From positions 1-20,977 of the forward strand of contig NZ_JBOFIN010000057.1 in NCBI RefSeq assembly GCF_051650185.1: a DNA stretch of 20,977 nt, written 5' to 3'. The notes beneath the pieces were generated by a model that saw only the letters and a program-made list of their open reading frames with translations, had not been told where the DNA came from and did not search any database. The DNA is from Scandinavium sp051650185. Lineage in GTDB: Bacteria; Pseudomonadota; Gammaproteobacteria; Enterobacterales; Enterobacteriaceae. How positions within the stretch are numbered: the first letter of the stretch is position 1; each line of letters starts with the position of its first letter. Positions 1-7,487 of the stretch are shown one piece after another. A program made the translations under genes and the position numbers.

Positions 1-1
1 A

Positions 2-55
2 CCAGCCGCAGTGGTCGTCGTGCGTGTGGTGGTGGTCGTCGGCAATGCGCCGTAG
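2..55 (+). CDS. ivbL: ilvBN operon leader peptide, C-terminal part (IvbL)
   Basis: The window opens inside this reading frame. The last 17 codons read PAAVVVVRVVVVVGNAP and end at TAG (53-55), which matches the C-terminus of E. coli IvbL. Nine of the seventeen codons are valine. Leader peptides of this kind sense charged tRNA-Val and tRNA-Leu: ribosome stalling at the valine run decides whether the downstream attenuator hairpin forms. The start codon, the promoter and the early part of the peptide lie before position 1. The peptide has no other known function. Identification is firm because of the sequence, the attenuator behind it and ilvB next to it. Confidence 0.93.
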   Translation, partial: PAAVVVVRVVVVVGNAP

Positions 56-75
56 GGTCCGGAACACACGATTCC

Positions 76-109
76 AAAACCCCGCCGGCGCAAACCGGGC
101 GGGGTTTTT
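76..109 (+). terminator. ilvBN attenuator (rho-independent terminator)
   Basis: An 11-bp perfect stem (76-86 with 98-108) encloses an 11-base GC-rich loop, and its right arm runs into five T residues (105-109). It lies 20 bases after the ivbL stop codon and 48 bases before ilvB. In the known mechanism, stalling at the leader valine codons favours an antiterminator and lets transcription reach ilvBN. The competing antiterminator segments lie partly outside the window. Confidence 0.9.
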
Positions 110-157
110 CGTTTAAGCCTCCCCGGAAAGTCGGCCCAGAAGAAGAAGGACTGGAGC

Positions 158-1861
158 ATGGCTACTTCGGGCACGCAGTCGTCACAAGCAACATCTCAGG
201 CAAAGCGTTTTACTGGCGCACAGCTGATCGTTCACTTGCTGGAGCGTCAGGGCATCACCACCGTCACCGGCATCCCGGGCGGAACCGTATTACCGCTGTA
301 CGATGCGCTGAGCCAAAGCAAACAGATTCACCATGTGCTGGCTCGCCACGAACAGGGCGCGGGGTTTATTGCTCAGGGCATGGCGCGTACGCAGGGCAAA
401 CCGGCCGTTTGCATGGCCTGTAGCGGCCCTGGGGCGACCAACCTGGTCACCGCCATCGCAGACGCGCGCCTCGACTCCATTCCCCTGGTGTGCATCACCG
501 GGCAGGTTCCGGCCTCAATGATCGGCACCGACGCGTTTCAGGAAGTGGACACCTACGGCATCTCTATCCCTATCACCAAACATAACTACTTAGTGCGCGA
601 TATAGCCGAGCTTCCGCAGGTGATAAGCGATGCGTTTCGCATTGCCCAGTCTGGCCGCCCAGGCCCGGTGTGGGTGGATATTCCGAAGGATGTTCAGACC
701 GCAGAAATCGACATCGACGATCTGCCGATGCCGGGCTGCAAAGCGCCAGCGCCCGTGTTTAATCTGAGCGACGTACGCGAAGCGGCGGCGATGATTAACG
801 CCGCCAAACGCCCGGTGCTTTATCTGGGCGGCGGGGTGATTAACGCGCCGGAGCAAATCCGCAAGCTGGCGGAAAAAGCCAACCTGCCGACCACCATGAC
901 GCTGATGGCGCTCGGCATGCTGCCCAAAGCACACCCGCTGTCGCTTGGCATGCTGGGAATGCACGGCGCGCGCAGCACCAATTTCATTCTTCAAGAATCT
1001 GATTTGCTGATTGTTTTAGGGGCGCGTTTTGATGACCGGGCGATTGGTAAAACTGAGCAGTTCTGCCCGAATGCCAAAATTATTCACGTGGATATCGACC
1101 GCGCAGAGCTTGGCAAAATCAAGCAGCCGCACGTGGCGATGCAGGCCGATGTGGGCGAAGTGCTCGACCAACTGATCCCGCTGATTGAAGCGCAGTCGCG
1201 CACCGAGTGGCGTCAGCTGGTGGCAGATTTGCAGCAGGAGTTCCCGTCAGCCATTCCGCAAGCGGGCGATCCGCTGACGCATTACGGGCTGATTAACGCC
1301 GTGGCGGCCTGCGTTGACGATGAAGCGATTGTGACCACCGACGTGGGTCAGCACCAGATGTGGACGGCGCAGGCCTACCCGTTAAACCGCCCTCGTCAGT
1401 GGCTGACCTCTGGCGGCCTCGGCACCATGGGCTTTGGCCTGCCTGCGGCCATTGGCGCAGCGCTGGCGAATCCTCACCGTAAAGTGCTGTGTTTCTCCGG
1501 CGATGGCAGCCTGATGATGAACATTCAGGAAATGGCGACGGCGGCAGAAAATCAGCTCGACGTGAAAATTATCCTGATGAACAACGAAGCGCTGGGCCTG
1601 GTGCATCAGCAGCAGAGCCTGTTCTACAAACAGGGCGTGTTTGCGGCGACCTACCCGGGAATGATTAACTTTATGCAGATTGCTCAGGGCTTTGGCCTGC
1701 AAACCTGCGACCTCAACGCAGCGGAAGACCCGCAGGCGGCGTTGCAGGAGATTATCTCTCGTCCGGGGCCGGCGCTGATCCATGTGCGTATCGATCCTGA
1801 ACAAAAAGTCTGGCCAATGGTGCCGCCGGGCGCTGCAAATACTGAAATGGTGGGGGAATAA
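158..1861 (+). CDS. ilvB: Acetohydroxy acid synthase I, large catalytic subunit
   Basis: This enzyme joins two pyruvates to acetolactate, or pyruvate and 2-oxobutyrate to acetohydroxybutyrate. It is the first shared step of valine, leucine and isoleucine synthesis, in the cytoplasm, using thiamine diphosphate, Mg2+ and FAD. The 567 residues match E. coli IlvB (562) along the whole length; the extra residues are in the N-terminal tail before KRFTGA. The catalytic glutamate is E65 in ARHEQGAGF. The thiamine-diphosphate/Mg2+ motif runs from GDG at 448-450 to NN at 475-476. AAGGA lies 7 bases before the ATG at 158. The gene follows the valine-rich leader and attenuator and is 3 bases from ilvN, so the two form one attenuated operon. 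Confidence 0.97.
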   Translation: MATSGTQSSQATSQAKRFTGAQLIVHLLERQGITTVTGIPGGTVLPLYDALSQSKQIHHVLARHEQGAGFIAQGMARTQGKPAVCMACSGPGATNLVTAIADARLDSIPLVCITGQVPASMIGTDAFQEVDTYGISIPITKHNYLVRDIAELPQVISDAFRIAQSGRPGPVWVDIPKDVQTAEIDIDDLPMPGCKAPAPVFNLSDVREAAAMINAAKRPVLYLGGGVINAPEQIRKLAEKANLPTTMTLMALGMLPKAHPLSLGMLGMHGARSTNFILQESDLLIVLGARFDDRAIGKTEQFCPNAKIIHVDIDRAELGKIKQPHVAMQADVGEVLDQLIPLIEAQSRTEWRQLVADLQQEFPSAIPQAGDPLTHYGLINAVAACVDDEAIVTTDVGQHQMWTAQAYPLNRPRQWLTSGGLGTMGFGLPAAIGAALANPHRKVLCFSGDGSLMMNIQEMATAAENQLDVKIILMNNEALGLVHQQQSLFYKQGVFAATYPGMINFMQIAQGFGLQTCDLNAAEDPQAALQEIISRPGPALIHVRIDPEQKVWPMVPPGAANTEMVGE

Positions 1862-1864
1862 GCC

Positions 1865-2155
1865 ATGCAAAACGCGATTCATGACAACGTGATTCTGGAA
1901 CTCACCGTGCGTAACCACCCTGGCGTAATGACCCACGTCTGCGGCCTGTTTGCTCGCCGTGCGTTTAACGTGGAAGGCATTCTTTGTCTGCCGATCCAGA
2001 ACAGCGATAAAAGCCGGATCTGGCTGCTGGTGAATAACGATCAGCGTCTGGAGCAGATGATCAGCCAAATCGACAAACTGGAAGACGTCACGCAGGTGGT
2101 CCGTCACCAAAGCGACCCGGGCGTGTTCAACAAGCTAGGACTCTTTTTTGAGTGA
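1865..2155 (+). CDS. ilvN: Acetohydroxy acid synthase I, small regulatory subunit
   Basis: IlvN is the regulatory subunit that activates IlvB and carries valine feedback inhibition. The 96 residues are the same length as E. coli IlvN and share its core, including NVILELTVRNHPGVMTHVCG and FNVEGILCLPIQ, which is the ACT domain (about residues 8-78). The C-terminal tail differs from E. coli. The start lies 3 bases after the ilvB stop, so translation is probably coupled. The last 21 bases overlap the end of the convergent LysR gene. In E. coli the next gene is uhpA on the same strand; it is not here. Confidence 0.96.
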   Translation: MQNAIHDNVILELTVRNHPGVMTHVCGLFARRAFNVEGILCLPIQNSDKSRIWLLVNNDQRLEQMISQIDKLEDVTQVVRHQSDPGVFNKLGLFFE

Positions 2156-3055
2156 TCCCTGCTGGCTGGTTTCCAGCAGCAGGTTGCGCAGCCACTGATG
2201 AGCAGGGTCCCGGTGGCTGCGTTCATGCCACGCCATACTTTTGGTAAAACCCGGAATCGGCAATGGCGGTGCGAGCAGGCAAAACCCGCTTGCGGCGCCA
2301 GCCAGCCGTTTCGGCACCACGCTTATCATATCGCTCACCGCTAAGACTTCCGGCACCACCAGAAAACTGCTGACGGACAGGCCGATGCGCCGTTCACGGC
2401 CCATTGTCGCCAGCGCATCGTCAGTGATCCCTCGGAAGCTGTCGCCCTGCCAGGACACCAGCACATGTTCCAGCGCGCAGAAGCGGTCGAGCGTCAACGG
2501 CGCACCCGCATCCGGGTGATCGGCTCGCAGCATGCAGACAAACTCTTCGTCATACAGCGCGCGTCCGTGTAACTCGCCAGGCGTGGAGTGCGGTGTCAGC
2601 AGCGCTACGTCGATGTCTCCACGTTCGGCCTGTGCGAACAGCTTTTCTGCTTCCACGGCAACGACGCGAATACGAATGCCCGGCGCGCGCAGCTTGAGAG
2701 CGGCTATAAACGGCACAATCACCGCTTTCAGGGCGTAATCGGTCGCAGCAATGGTCCAGGTCAGCGTCGCGGTTTGCGGATCGAAACGGGTCGGCTGCAA
2801 CAGCATGTCGATATCTGCCAGCACCTGTTTAATGGGCGCGGCCAGCGTCTGAGCCCTGAGCGTAGGCACCATGCCGTGCGGTGCACGGATAAACAGAGGA
2901 TCATCGAACGCATCGCGCAAACGCGTCAGCATACCGCTAACCGCAGGTTGGGTCAGGGACAGGCGAGTCGCCGCACGCGTCACGCTGCGTTCGTCCAGTA
3001 ATGCATCCAGTGCGCGCAATAAGTTGAGATCGAGATTCCTGATATCAGCATTCAT
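2135..3055 (-). CDS. LysR-family transcriptional regulator
   Basis: This 306-residue protein has the standard LysR layout. An N-terminal winged helix-turn-helix (about residues 7-66, containing LDLNLLRALDALLDERSVTRAA) is followed by a periplasmic-binding-protein-like effector domain from about residue 95. The opening LDLNLL and the RAPHGMVPT segment resemble the NodD/NahR/LeuO branch rather than the CysB type. The ATG at 3055 has GGA 8 bases upstream. It reads divergently from yicN, with 105 bases between them, and its stop codon (2135-2137) lies inside the end of ilvN. The effector and targets are unknown; the divergent yicN and the SRPBCC gene beyond it are candidates by position only. Confidence 0.9.
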   Translation of the reverse strand: MNADIRNLDLNLLRALDALLDERSVTRAATRLSLTQPAVSGMLTRLRDAFDDPLFIRAPHGMVPTLRAQTLAAPIKQVLADIDMLLQPTRFDPQTATLTWTIAATDYALKAVIVPFIAALKLRAPGIRIRVVAVEAEKLFAQAERGDIDVALLTPHSTPGELHGRALYDEEFVCMLRADHPDAGAPLTLDRFCALEHVLVSWQGDSFRGITDDALATMGRERRIGLSVSSFLVVPEVLAVSDMISVVPKRLAGAASGFCLLAPPLPIPGFTKSMAWHERSHRDPAHQWLRNLLLETSQQGSLKKES

Positions 3056-3160
3056 GATATATATCCGTTCCGGTGATAAATCACATTATGGCATGTCTGG
3101 CTGTCGACATAGCCCCGGATGTCTTTATGATGTCGGGGCGAAAGTAAGCTGAGAGGACGC

Positions 3161-3613
3161 ATGATCTGGTTGATGTTAGCCACCCTGGCGGTGGTGTTTG
3201 TGGTGGGATTTCGGGTGCTGACCTCCAGTTCACGGCGGGCGATAAAACGCCTGAGTGAACGGTTGAGCGTAACGCCGATGCCGATAGAATCGATGATCGA
3301 TCAGATGGGGAAAAAGCAGGGCGACGAGTTTCTGCACTATCTTGAACGCCCAAACGAAGCGCATTTGCAAAATGCCGCGCAGGTTTTGCTTATCTGGCAG
3401 GTGGCAGTGGTTGATGGCAGTGAAAGCAATCTGCTGTACTGGCATCGCCAGATGCAAAAAGCACGGCTGGCAGCTCCGGTGACCGACGCACAAATTCGTC
3501 TGGCGCTCAGTTTCTTACGTGAGATTGAGCCGGATATAAATGATTTAAACAGCTTCCAGCATCGTTATAACCAGCTGTTTATGCCGCAGGATGGCGTCAC
3601 CTGGCTGCACTGA
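3161..3613 (+). CDS. yicN: YicN family protein (DUF1198)
   Basis: The 150 residues match E. coli YicN throughout. Both open with an N-terminal hydrophobic segment (MIWLMLATLAVVFVVGFRVL here, residues 1-20) and contain HLQNAAQVLLIWQ and KARLAAP; both end in WLH. The first 18 or so residues form one membrane segment, so the protein is probably anchored in the inner membrane with its soluble part on one side. Its function is not known. The ATG has AGAGGA 5 bases upstream. It lies between a LysR gene and an SRPBCC gene, whereas E. coli has the adenine genes and nepI as its neighbours. Confidence 0.93.
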   Translation: MIWLMLATLAVVFVVGFRVLTSSSRRAIKRLSERLSVTPMPIESMIDQMGKKQGDEFLHYLERPNEAHLQNAAQVLLIWQVAVVDGSESNLLYWHRQMQKARLAAPVTDAQIRLALSFLREIEPDINDLNSFQHRYNQLFMPQDGVTWLH

Positions 3614-3683
3614 TATCACCGTGAATGATGATCGTTATCAGCGATTGCCATTCGATTTATATCACTGCGACGTACACACTGCT

Positions 3684-3709
3684 CCTCGTTAACCTGTTCA
3701 CTGACGAGG
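3684..3709 (+). promoter_or_regulatory. Hairpin covering the ribosome binding site of the SRPBCC gene
   Basis: CCTCGTTA (3684-3691) can pair with TGACGAGG (3702-3709), giving 8 bp with one G-U pair and a 10-base loop. The right arm contains GAGG, the Shine-Dalgarno sequence 6 bases before the ATG at 3716. If the structure forms in the mRNA it would hide the ribosome binding site. The pairing is seen; a regulatory role is inference. Confidence 0.4.
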
Positions 3710-3715
3710 TGTGAA

Positions 3716-4246
3716 ATGACTCAATCAACCATGCAAAGCGCTATTGTCTGGCCAGACGATTACCTGCCAGGCACCACCGACAACTTTGCCTCCAACGAAA
3801 TCATTGTGGCCGGACTGACCGCGCAACAGGTCTGGGCGCAGCTCAACGACACGTCCCTGTGGCCGACTTACTACAGCAATGCCGAAGACATTCGTTTTCA
3901 CGATGGCAGCGGCCCTGAGCTGAGTGCCAGTGCTCGCTTTCGCTTTACGACATTTGGCTTCCCGGTCGAAGCGCAGGTGACCGAATACGTGCCACCGCAG
4001 CCGGGGCGGGCCGCACGCGTGGCCTGGCATGGCTGGGTGGAGGGCGACGAGCAGTCGCGTCTGGATGTGATCCACGCGTGGCTGTTTGAAGACCTGCCCG
4101 GCGGCCGGGTGCGGATTTTGACGCAGGAGTCGCAGAAAGGGATCCCGGCGCAGCAACTGGCGGCAACCACGCCAAACCTGATGATTAACGGGCACCAGGC
4201 GTGGATTGATGGGCTGGTTTCTGCTGCTTTTGGGGCCAGAGCGTAA
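3716..4246 (+). CDS. SRPBCC-superfamily (START/Bet v1-like) protein
   Basis: This 176-residue soluble protein has no signal peptide or membrane segment. Residues about 24-170 show the SRPBCC pattern: an opening strand with an AQQVWAQLNDTSLWPTYYSN helix, then alternating strands such as ARFRFTTFGFPVEAQVTEYVPP and RVRILTQESQKG, and a long C-terminal helix. Members of this fold bind hydrophobic ligands or act as cyclases, dehydratases or dehalogenases; no specific activity can be assigned. The start is supported by GAGGTG just before the ATG. It lies between yicN and nepI, where E. coli has no such gene, so it is an accessory insertion in the conserved block. Confidence 0.82.
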   Translation: MTQSTMQSAIVWPDDYLPGTTDNFASNEIIVAGLTAQQVWAQLNDTSLWPTYYSNAEDIRFHDGSGPELSASARFRFTTFGFPVEAQVTEYVPPQPGRAARVAWHGWVEGDEQSRLDVIHAWLFEDLPGGRVRILTQESQKGIPAQQLAATTPNLMINGHQAWIDGLVSAAFGARA

Positions 4247-4250
4247 GATT

Positions 4251-4348
4251 TCCCCTCTCCCCGGCCCTCTCCCACAGGGAGAGGGAGAAACCGAGGGCGG
4301 CTCCATTCCAGTTCCCTCTCCCCTTGGGAGAGGGTTAGGGAGAGGGGT
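4251..4348. repeat. Pair of inverted CCCTCTCCC/GGGAGAGGG palindromic repeats (boxC-like)
   Basis: Two copies of a short palindrome lie head to head. The first has CCCTCTCCC at 4265-4273 and GGGAGAGGG at 4277-4285; the second has the same arms at 4314-4322 and 4326-4334. Each copy is flanked by a further CCCTCTCC or GGAGAGGG block (4253-4260, 4339-4346), so the whole 98 bases also form a larger inverted repeat. This resembles the intergenic boxC-type elements of enterobacteria. It separates the SRPBCC gene from nepI and could act as a transcription barrier. Confidence 0.75.
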
Positions 4349-4433
4349 TATCCGGGATAGTTGCCAAAACGTTAAATGCGTCACAAATAAAATGTTACAC
4401 TGCGCAACTTTCCCCCAAACAGCGCAGGTTCCC

Positions 4434-5615
4434 ATGAGCGAATGCACAGCCAAATTATCCCCTGACGACACCCTCACGCGGCCTAACTGGTCTGCGGTAT
4501 TTGCTGTCGCGTTCTGCGTAGCCTGCCTGATTACCGTGGAATTTCTGCCGGTCAGCCTGCTGACGCCAATGGCGCAGGAACTCGGCATTACTGAAGGGGT
4601 TGCCGGGCAGTCCGTCACCACTACGGCGTTTGTGGCGATGTTTGCCAGCCTGTTTGTGACGCATGTGATTGGCCGCACCGACCGGCGTCTGATCGTCATC
4701 CTGTTTGCCGTGCTGCTTACCGCGTCTTGCCTGCTGGTGTCCTTTGCTTCGAGCTTCAGCCTTTTGCTTTTAGGCCGCGCCTGCCTTGGTCTTGCGCTCG
4801 GGGGATTCTGGGCGATGTCGGCTTCGCTGACCATGCGTCTGGTGCCCGCTCGCGTGGTGCCAAAGGCGCTCTCCGTTATCTTTGGGGCGGTGTCGATAGC
4901 GCTGGTGATTGCCGCGCCGCTCGGCAGTTTCCTCGGCGGAATTATTGGCTGGCGTAATGTCTTCAATGGCGCAGCGTTGATGGGCCTGCTTTGCGTGGTT
5001 TGGGTCTGGAAAGCGTTGCCGTCGTTGCCGGGTGAAGCCGGGCAGAAAGCCAACATGTTTGGCTTACTGAAACGACCTGGCGTATTGGCGGGAATGACGG
5101 CTATTTTCATGGCCTTCGCCGGGCAGTTCGCTTTCTTCACCTATATTCGCCCGGTGTTCATGACACTGGCGGGCTTTGATGTAGACGGCCTGACGCTGGT
5201 GCTGCTGAGTTTTGGTATCGCCAGTTTTATTGGCACCTCGCTTTCAGCGCCGATCCTCAAACATTCGGTCAAACTGGCGCTGGCGTGCGCGCCGCTGATT
5301 CTTGCAGTCAGTGCGGCGGTGCTGGTGCTGTGGGGCAGTGAGAAAATGGTGGCGGCAACGGTGGCGGTTATCTGGGGCTTTGCCTTTGCGCTGGTGCCGG
5401 TCGGCTGGTCAACGTGGATAACCCGTTCGCTCTCCGATCAGGCGGAAAAAGCCGGGTCGATTCAGGTGGCGGTGATTCAGTTAGCCAATACCTGTGGTGC
5501 CGCCGTGGGTGGTTTCGCGCTGGACCACTTTGGCTTGCTGTCGCCACTGATGCTTTCCGGCACGCTGATGCTCCTCACCGCGCTGCTGGTGGCGACAAAA
5601 GTCCGTATGAAATAA
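4434..5615 (+). CDS. nepI: Purine ribonucleoside exporter NepI (MFS)
   Basis: NepI is an inner-membrane major facilitator that exports inosine, guanosine and related purine ribonucleosides by proton antiport. The 393 residues match E. coli NepI (396) nearly end to end, including TRPNWSAVF, LGLALGGFWAMSASLTMRLV, FAGQFAFFTYIRPV and IQVAVIQLANTCGAA. About 12 hydrophobic segments can be counted. The frame is open upstream to 4206 but runs through the boxC-like repeat, so the ATG at 4434 (MSECTAK, parallel to MSEFIAE in E. coli) is chosen. Its Shine-Dalgarno sequence is weak (GCAGG). A possible promoter is TTAAAT (4372-4377) with TACACT (4396-4401), at an 18-base spacing. The gene is convergent with yicS. 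Confidence 0.94.
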   Translation: MSECTAKLSPDDTLTRPNWSAVFAVAFCVACLITVEFLPVSLLTPMAQELGITEGVAGQSVTTTAFVAMFASLFVTHVIGRTDRRLIVILFAVLLTASCLLVSFASSFSLLLLGRACLGLALGGFWAMSASLTMRLVPARVVPKALSVIFGAVSIALVIAAPLGSFLGGIIGWRNVFNGAALMGLLCVVWVWKALPSLPGEAGQKANMFGLLKRPGVLAGMTAIFMAFAGQFAFFTYIRPVFMTLAGFDVDGLTLVLLSFGIASFIGTSLSAPILKHSVKLALACAPLILAVSAAVLVLWGSEKMVAATVAVIWGFAFALVPVGWSTWITRSLSDQAEKAGSIQVAVIQLANTCGAAVGGFALDHFGLLSPLMLSGTLMLLTALLVATKVRMK

Positions 5616-5619
5616 CCTG

Positions 5620-5640
5620 GCCCGGATTACATATCCGGGC
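5620..5640. terminator. Possible bidirectional terminator between nepI and yicS
   Basis: GCCCGGA (5620-5626) pairs perfectly with TCCGGGC (5634-5640) around a 7-base loop that contains the yicS stop codon. It lies between two convergent genes. Neither side has a convincing T-run, so its strength is doubtful. Confidence 0.4.
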
Positions 5641-5917
5641 ACTGGATTTGCCCGATGGCGTCCCAGTAGTTTTTCTGGTTGTTGCGCTCCAGCGCAATGG
5701 TGGCGTCCCGGACGTGCAGCTTGTTCTCTTCATTGGCGAGAATTTTGTTGCCGAAATCGGTATCGCTCATGTTTTTGCTGGGCGTGCAGGTTTTCTTCAC
5801 GTCCTTCATGACCTGCTGTTTCTGTGCTTCAAACTGCAGGCCCTTCAGAGGGGTGCTCGCAAATGCGGCCGGAACGGTCATGCAGGCCAGCAGGCAAAGC
5901 AGGGGAGCTGTTTTCAT
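5627..5917 (-). CDS. yicS: YicS family small periplasmic protein
   Basis: The 96 residues align with E. coli YicS (97): the pattern K.TCTP....SD......L..EENK.HVRDA..ALERNNQ.NYWDA.G...CPDM is shared, ending in the same CPDM. Residues 1-20 are a signal peptide (positive start, hydrophobic core, AFA at the cleavage site), so the mature protein is probably periplasmic. Two cysteines, in TCTP and CPDM, could form a disulfide. The longer frame to 5944 is rejected, because the start at 5917 leaves a proper signal peptide and has AAGAG upstream. Its function is unknown. In E. coli yicS sits between nlpA and nepI; here it sits between yicL and nepI. Confidence 0.9.
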   Translation of the reverse strand: MKTAPLLCLLACMTVPAAFASTPLKGLQFEAQKQQVMKDVKKTCTPSKNMSDTDFGNKILANEENKLHVRDATIALERNNQKNYWDAIGQIQCPDM

Positions 5918-6058
5918 GGGGGTTCTCTTATGTGGCGACATCATCCATTAACTCTATATGCAGGCCGCCTGATGCGCAAATGCGGCCAGGATAATTTATT
6001 TCTAAATCAGTGCATTAGAAAAATAATCGTGCAAAGGCATGATTGACAGCGTTCGCCA

Positions 6059-6961
6059 TTAACTGAGCCGCGCGTGGCGGCGCGAGTCGAGCGAAATCAG
6101 CACTACTGACGACAGGATCAGCAGCGTGCCTAACCAGTCAGGCAGGGCAAAGCTCACGCCCAGTAATAGCACCGAAAGCAGGGCGCTGCTGAGCGGTTCC
6201 GCACAGCTTAAAATACTGGCTTTCGGGCCACCAATCATCTGCGCGCCTTTCAGGTACAGGCTGAAGGTCAGCGACGTGCCGATCACCACCAGATAGAAAA
6301 ACGCCAGCAGCAGGCTGCCGTTAATCACAAAGCTCATCCCTTCCCCGGCATAAAACGGCAGCAGGAACGCGCCGCCGAGCAGCATGCTCCAGCCGACAAT
6401 GGGCAGCGTGCCGTAACGCGCAATCAGCTGCGAGGGATAAGTCGTGTAGAACGCAGCGGCAAAGGCCGAGGCGATGCCCCAGAACAACGCTGAAGGCGAG
6501 ACAGACAGCGAGGTAGGATTACCGTGCGTCACCAGCAAAAAAGTGCCAATCAGCGAGGTAAAAATAGCGGCGAACACCAGACCGCCAGGGCGGGATTTTC
6601 GCACTATCGCAAACCACGCCACGATGATGGTCGGCGATAAGAACTGCAACACTGTCGCTGTGGCGGCGTTCGATTTTTCGATGGTCATCAGGAAGGTGAG
6701 CTGAACCGTCAGCGCGCCCACCACGGAAAACAGCAGCAGGCTCAGGGCGTCTTTACGGTCTTTCAGAATGCGGAAGATGTTATCGCCATGCACGAAGCCG
6801 AGCATCAGCAAAATCAGGCCCGCGAAAATCAGGCGTACCATCGTCAAAAACTGCGACGACATCTGGCTCTGCTCCATGATGTACTGCGCGCAAACGCCTG
6901 AACTGCCCCACAAGACGGCGGCGATCAGTACGTTCAGCATCCCTTTGTGTGTGGCTCCCAT
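6059..6961 (-). CDS. yicL: YicL, EamA (DMT) family inner-membrane transporter
   Basis: The 300 residues match E. coli YicL closely, for example GMLNVLIAAVLWGSSGVCAQ at the N-terminus, IEKSNAATATVLQFLSPTII in the middle and GPKASILSCAEPLSSALLS near the end. Ten hydrophobic segments form two EamA repeats (about residues 8-137 and 150-292). Family members export metabolites or amino acids; the substrate of YicL is not established. GAGG lies 5 bases before the ATG at 6961. The gene is divergent from the GNAT gene at 7071 with about 110 bases between them. It may share a transcript with yicS downstream (gap of 141 bases containing a GGCCGC/GCGGCC hairpin). Confidence 0.94.
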   Translation of the reverse strand: MGATHKGMLNVLIAAVLWGSSGVCAQYIMEQSQMSSQFLTMVRLIFAGLILLMLGFVHGDNIFRILKDRKDALSLLLFSVVGALTVQLTFLMTIEKSNAATATVLQFLSPTIIVAWFAIVRKSRPGGLVFAAIFTSLIGTFLLVTHGNPTSLSVSPSALFWGIASAFAAAFYTTYPSQLIARYGTLPIVGWSMLLGGAFLLPFYAGEGMSFVINGSLLLAFFYLVVIGTSLTFSLYLKGAQMIGGPKASILSCAEPLSSALLSVLLLGVSFALPDWLGTLLILSSVVLISLDSRRHARLS

Positions 6962-7070
6962 CTCATCCTCAACAACCTGATTTGTGTGAGTGGAGAGAAT
7001 AACACAGCCGATTGCCGGGCTCTCATTGGCAGTGATATAACCAGAGGCAATAACGACAAGGAGACCGGCG

Positions 7071-7487
7071 ATGAAAATAGAAGTGAAAGAGCAGATTACC
7101 CCTGAAGATCAGGAAGAACTCCTCGATGGCCTGCGCGCCTTTAATCGCCAGTTTATTGATATCAGCGACTGGCACAGCCTCGGCGTCTACGCCCGAGACG
7201 AAAACGGCAACATGCTCGGCGGGCTGATTGGCAAACGCAAGGGCGACTGGCTGTGCATTGATTTTCTGTGGGTGAGCGAAGAAACGCGCGGCACTGGCCT
7301 TGGCAGCGAGCTTATTCGCACCGCCGAAGCCCGGATTCTGGAATGGGGCTGCCGCCATATGCTGGTCGATACCGCCAGTTTCCAGGCGCTGCCGTTTTAT
7401 CAAAAATGTGGCTTTACGCTGCACAACAGCATTCAGGATTTCCCGTATCAGGGCATGCAGCGCCACTACCTGACCAAATCCCTCTGA
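7071..7487 (+). CDS. GNAT-family N-acetyltransferase
   Basis: This 138-residue cytoplasmic protein has the GNAT fold. The acetyl-CoA pyrophosphate loop is RGTGLG at residues 73-78, preceded by the strand IDFLWVSEETRG. The motif B segment is SFQALPFYQKCGFTLHNS (about 103-120), with the usual YxxxGF. It acetylates an amine on a small molecule or protein; the substrate cannot be read from the sequence. AAGGAG lies 6 bases before the ATG. Its last 22 bases overlap the 3' end of the convergent TetR gene. Confidence 0.9.
   Translation: MKIEVKEQITPEDQEELLDGLRAFNRQFIDISDWHSLGVYARDENGNMLGGLIGKRKGDWLCIDFLWVSEETRGTGLGSELIRTAEARILEWGCRHMLVDTASFQALPFYQKCGFTLHNSIQDFPYQGMQRHYLTKSL

Noticed and set aside
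4360..4382. A possible PurR box (AAACGTT) upstream of nepI
   Set aside because: Only the centre fits; the right half agrees in 3 of 8 positions with the consensus, so it is not better than chance.
3725..5140. A 471-codon minus-strand frame over the SRPBCC gene and nepI
   Set aside because: It crosses the boxC-like repeat and has no recognisable domain, and both plus-strand genes are secure.
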